Positions 4,409 to 5,091 of a stretch of DNA of 5,091 nucleotides are shown piece after piece. The stretch is from Abditibacteriales bacterium. Its GTDB lineage: Bacteria > Armatimonadota > Abditibacteriia > Abditibacteriales > JANWYM01. A model generated the notes under the pieces. It had not been told where the DNA came from, searched no databases, and saw only the letters and a program-made list of their open reading frames with translations. The stretch covers positions 1 through 5,091 of the forward strand of contig JANWYM010000341.1 of the NCBI GenBank assembly GCA_025055355.1, read 5' to 3'. How positions within the stretch are numbered: position 1 is the first letter of the stretch; the number at the start of each line of letters is the position of its first letter. Position numbers and translations under genes: made by a program.

Positions 4409-5091
4409 CTTCATTGTTGTTGTTAGGCGGCTTGATCGGTAGGTAAAAGATGAACCGCGTGCCTTTGCCTTCTTCGCTTTCGACCTCGATGCGTCCGCCG
4501 TGTTCTTCGATGACCTGTCGGGCGATGGGCAGCCCCAGTCCTGACCCTCGCACGCGGTGGGAGACGAAGGGCGTGAAGATGGTGGGCAGGATGTGCTTGG
4601 GGATGCCCGTGCCGGTGTCGGCGATGGTGATCTGCACTTGATTGCCGTCCAGTTGGGTGCGGATGGTCAAAGTGCCGCCTTCGGGCATGGCTTGGATGCC
4701 GTTGCGAATGACGTTGAGGAAGGCGCGCAGGAGGGAACGCGAATCCACGTAGAGCAGCGGCAGGTCGAGGTCGTAAGCCTTATGGATGATGATGGGCGCG
4801 TTGCTACGCATTTCACCACTGGACAGGAGGCAGGCTTGGTCTAAGATGTCGTGCAGGTTCTCGGGACGGAGGGAGAGTTTGGGCGGACGCGCCAAGTCGA
4901 GCATGTCAGTCAGAAATTCCTCCAGACGCTTGACCTCATCGGCAATGATCTGGGTGTTGCGCTGGACGCGCTCGAGGTCAGTGGGTTTGCGGAGGATGGA
5001 GCGGGCAAACCCGCCGATGGTCGCCAGCGGGTTGCGAATTTCGTGGCTGACACGCGCTGCCATCTCGCCTACCGTCGCCATTTTTTCGGCG
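4401..5091 (-). CDS. Sensor histidine kinase, C-terminal part (HisKA plus HATPase_c); N-terminus outside window
   Basis: This is the transmitter half of a two-component kinase. It autophosphorylates a histidine and passes the phosphate to a receiver, most likely the response regulator encoded next. About 229 codons are visible. The frame is open to the window edge and reads AEK just before [19 protein letters not shown], as in the middle of NtrB/AtoS-like kinases. The Met at 5081 is therefore unlikely to be the true start. Counting from that Met, the H-box is SHEIRNPL with His13, followed by a dimerisation helix pair. The ATP-binding domain shows an N-box ([12 protein letters not shown]), G1 (DTGTGIP), F-box (FTPFVS) and G2 (GSGLGLPIA), and ends [13 protein letters not shown]. 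The sensory domain is not visible. The C-terminus PPNNNNEAG is odd: four AAC/AAT-type codons are followed by codons and a TGA stop that belong to the 9-bp repeat array. Confidence 0.95.
   Translation of the reverse strand, partial: AEKMATVGEMAARVSHEIRNPLATIGGFARSILRKPTDLERVQRNTQIIADEVKRLEEFLTDMLDLARPPKLSLRPENLHDILDQACLLSSGEMRSNAPIIIHKAYDLDLPLLYVDSRSLLRAFLNVIRNGIQAMPEGGTLTIRTQLDGNQVQITIADTGTGIPKHILPTIFTPFVSHRVRGSGLGLPIARQVIEEHGGRIEVESEEGKGTRFIFYLPIKPPNNNNEAG

Noticed and set aside
5079..5081. Met codon at 5081 as the start of the histidine kinase
   Set aside because: The frame continues upstream to the window edge with AEK, the usual residues before the H-box region in this kinase family. There is no Shine-Dalgarno, so the gene is simply cut by the window.

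Overview
The window is ordinary bacterial chromosome with protein-coding genes packed on both strands and short gaps, in moderately GC-rich DNA. There is no phage, plasmid, insertion-sequence, CRISPR, tRNA or rRNA signal. The gene content is a sugar-type ABC ATPase, a sugar-acid dehydratase-like enolase-superfamily enzyme, ADP-glucose pyrophosphorylase, and a histidine kinase with a stand-alone receiver. This fits a free-living heterotrophic bacterium that stores glycogen. I cannot place it taxonomically. A deep-branching, environmentally sourced lineage (an Armatimonadota-like one, for example) would fit the style of the intergenic repeats, but that is only a guess.

Layout. Positions 1-969 (minus) hold an MalK/UgpC-type ABC transporter ATPase whose C-terminus lies outside the window. 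Its promoter has a TATAAT box so close to the ATG that the mRNA is probably leaderless. Positions 970-1110 form a divergent intergenic region with a small 9-bp repeat array that ends next to the ribosome binding site of the next gene. Positions 1111-2235 (plus) hold a complete mandelate racemase/muconate lactonizing enzyme family protein, most like galactonate-type sugar-acid dehydratases. Positions 2236-2390, between convergent gene ends, hold a long imperfect palindrome. Positions 2391-3725 (minus) hold glgC. Positions 3726-3815 hold a second inverted repeat whose loop carries four 8-bp tandem units. Positions 3816-4178 (minus) hold a single-domain response regulator. Positions 4193-4408 hold a 24-unit array of a 9-bp repeat that fills the gap between the regulator and the kinase and changes orientation near one end. 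Positions 4401-5091 (minus) hold the C-terminal part of a histidine kinase.

How the parts may work together. The kinase and receiver are adjacent and co-oriented and very likely form a two-component pair. glgC follows on the same strand, but a hairpin-forming repeat separates it from the regulator, so co-transcription is uncertain. The ABC ATPase and the sugar-acid dehydratase are divergently transcribed from a shared 141-bp region and could belong to one carbohydrate uptake and catabolism locus.

The most unusual content is not in the genes. The same 9-nt repeat family (GGTTGAGCC and its complement GGCTCAACC) appears in two separate gaps. In both it abuts a Shine-Dalgarno sequence and in both it switches orientation. 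Two further structured repeats occupy the remaining two gaps, so every intergenic region in this window carries a repeat element.
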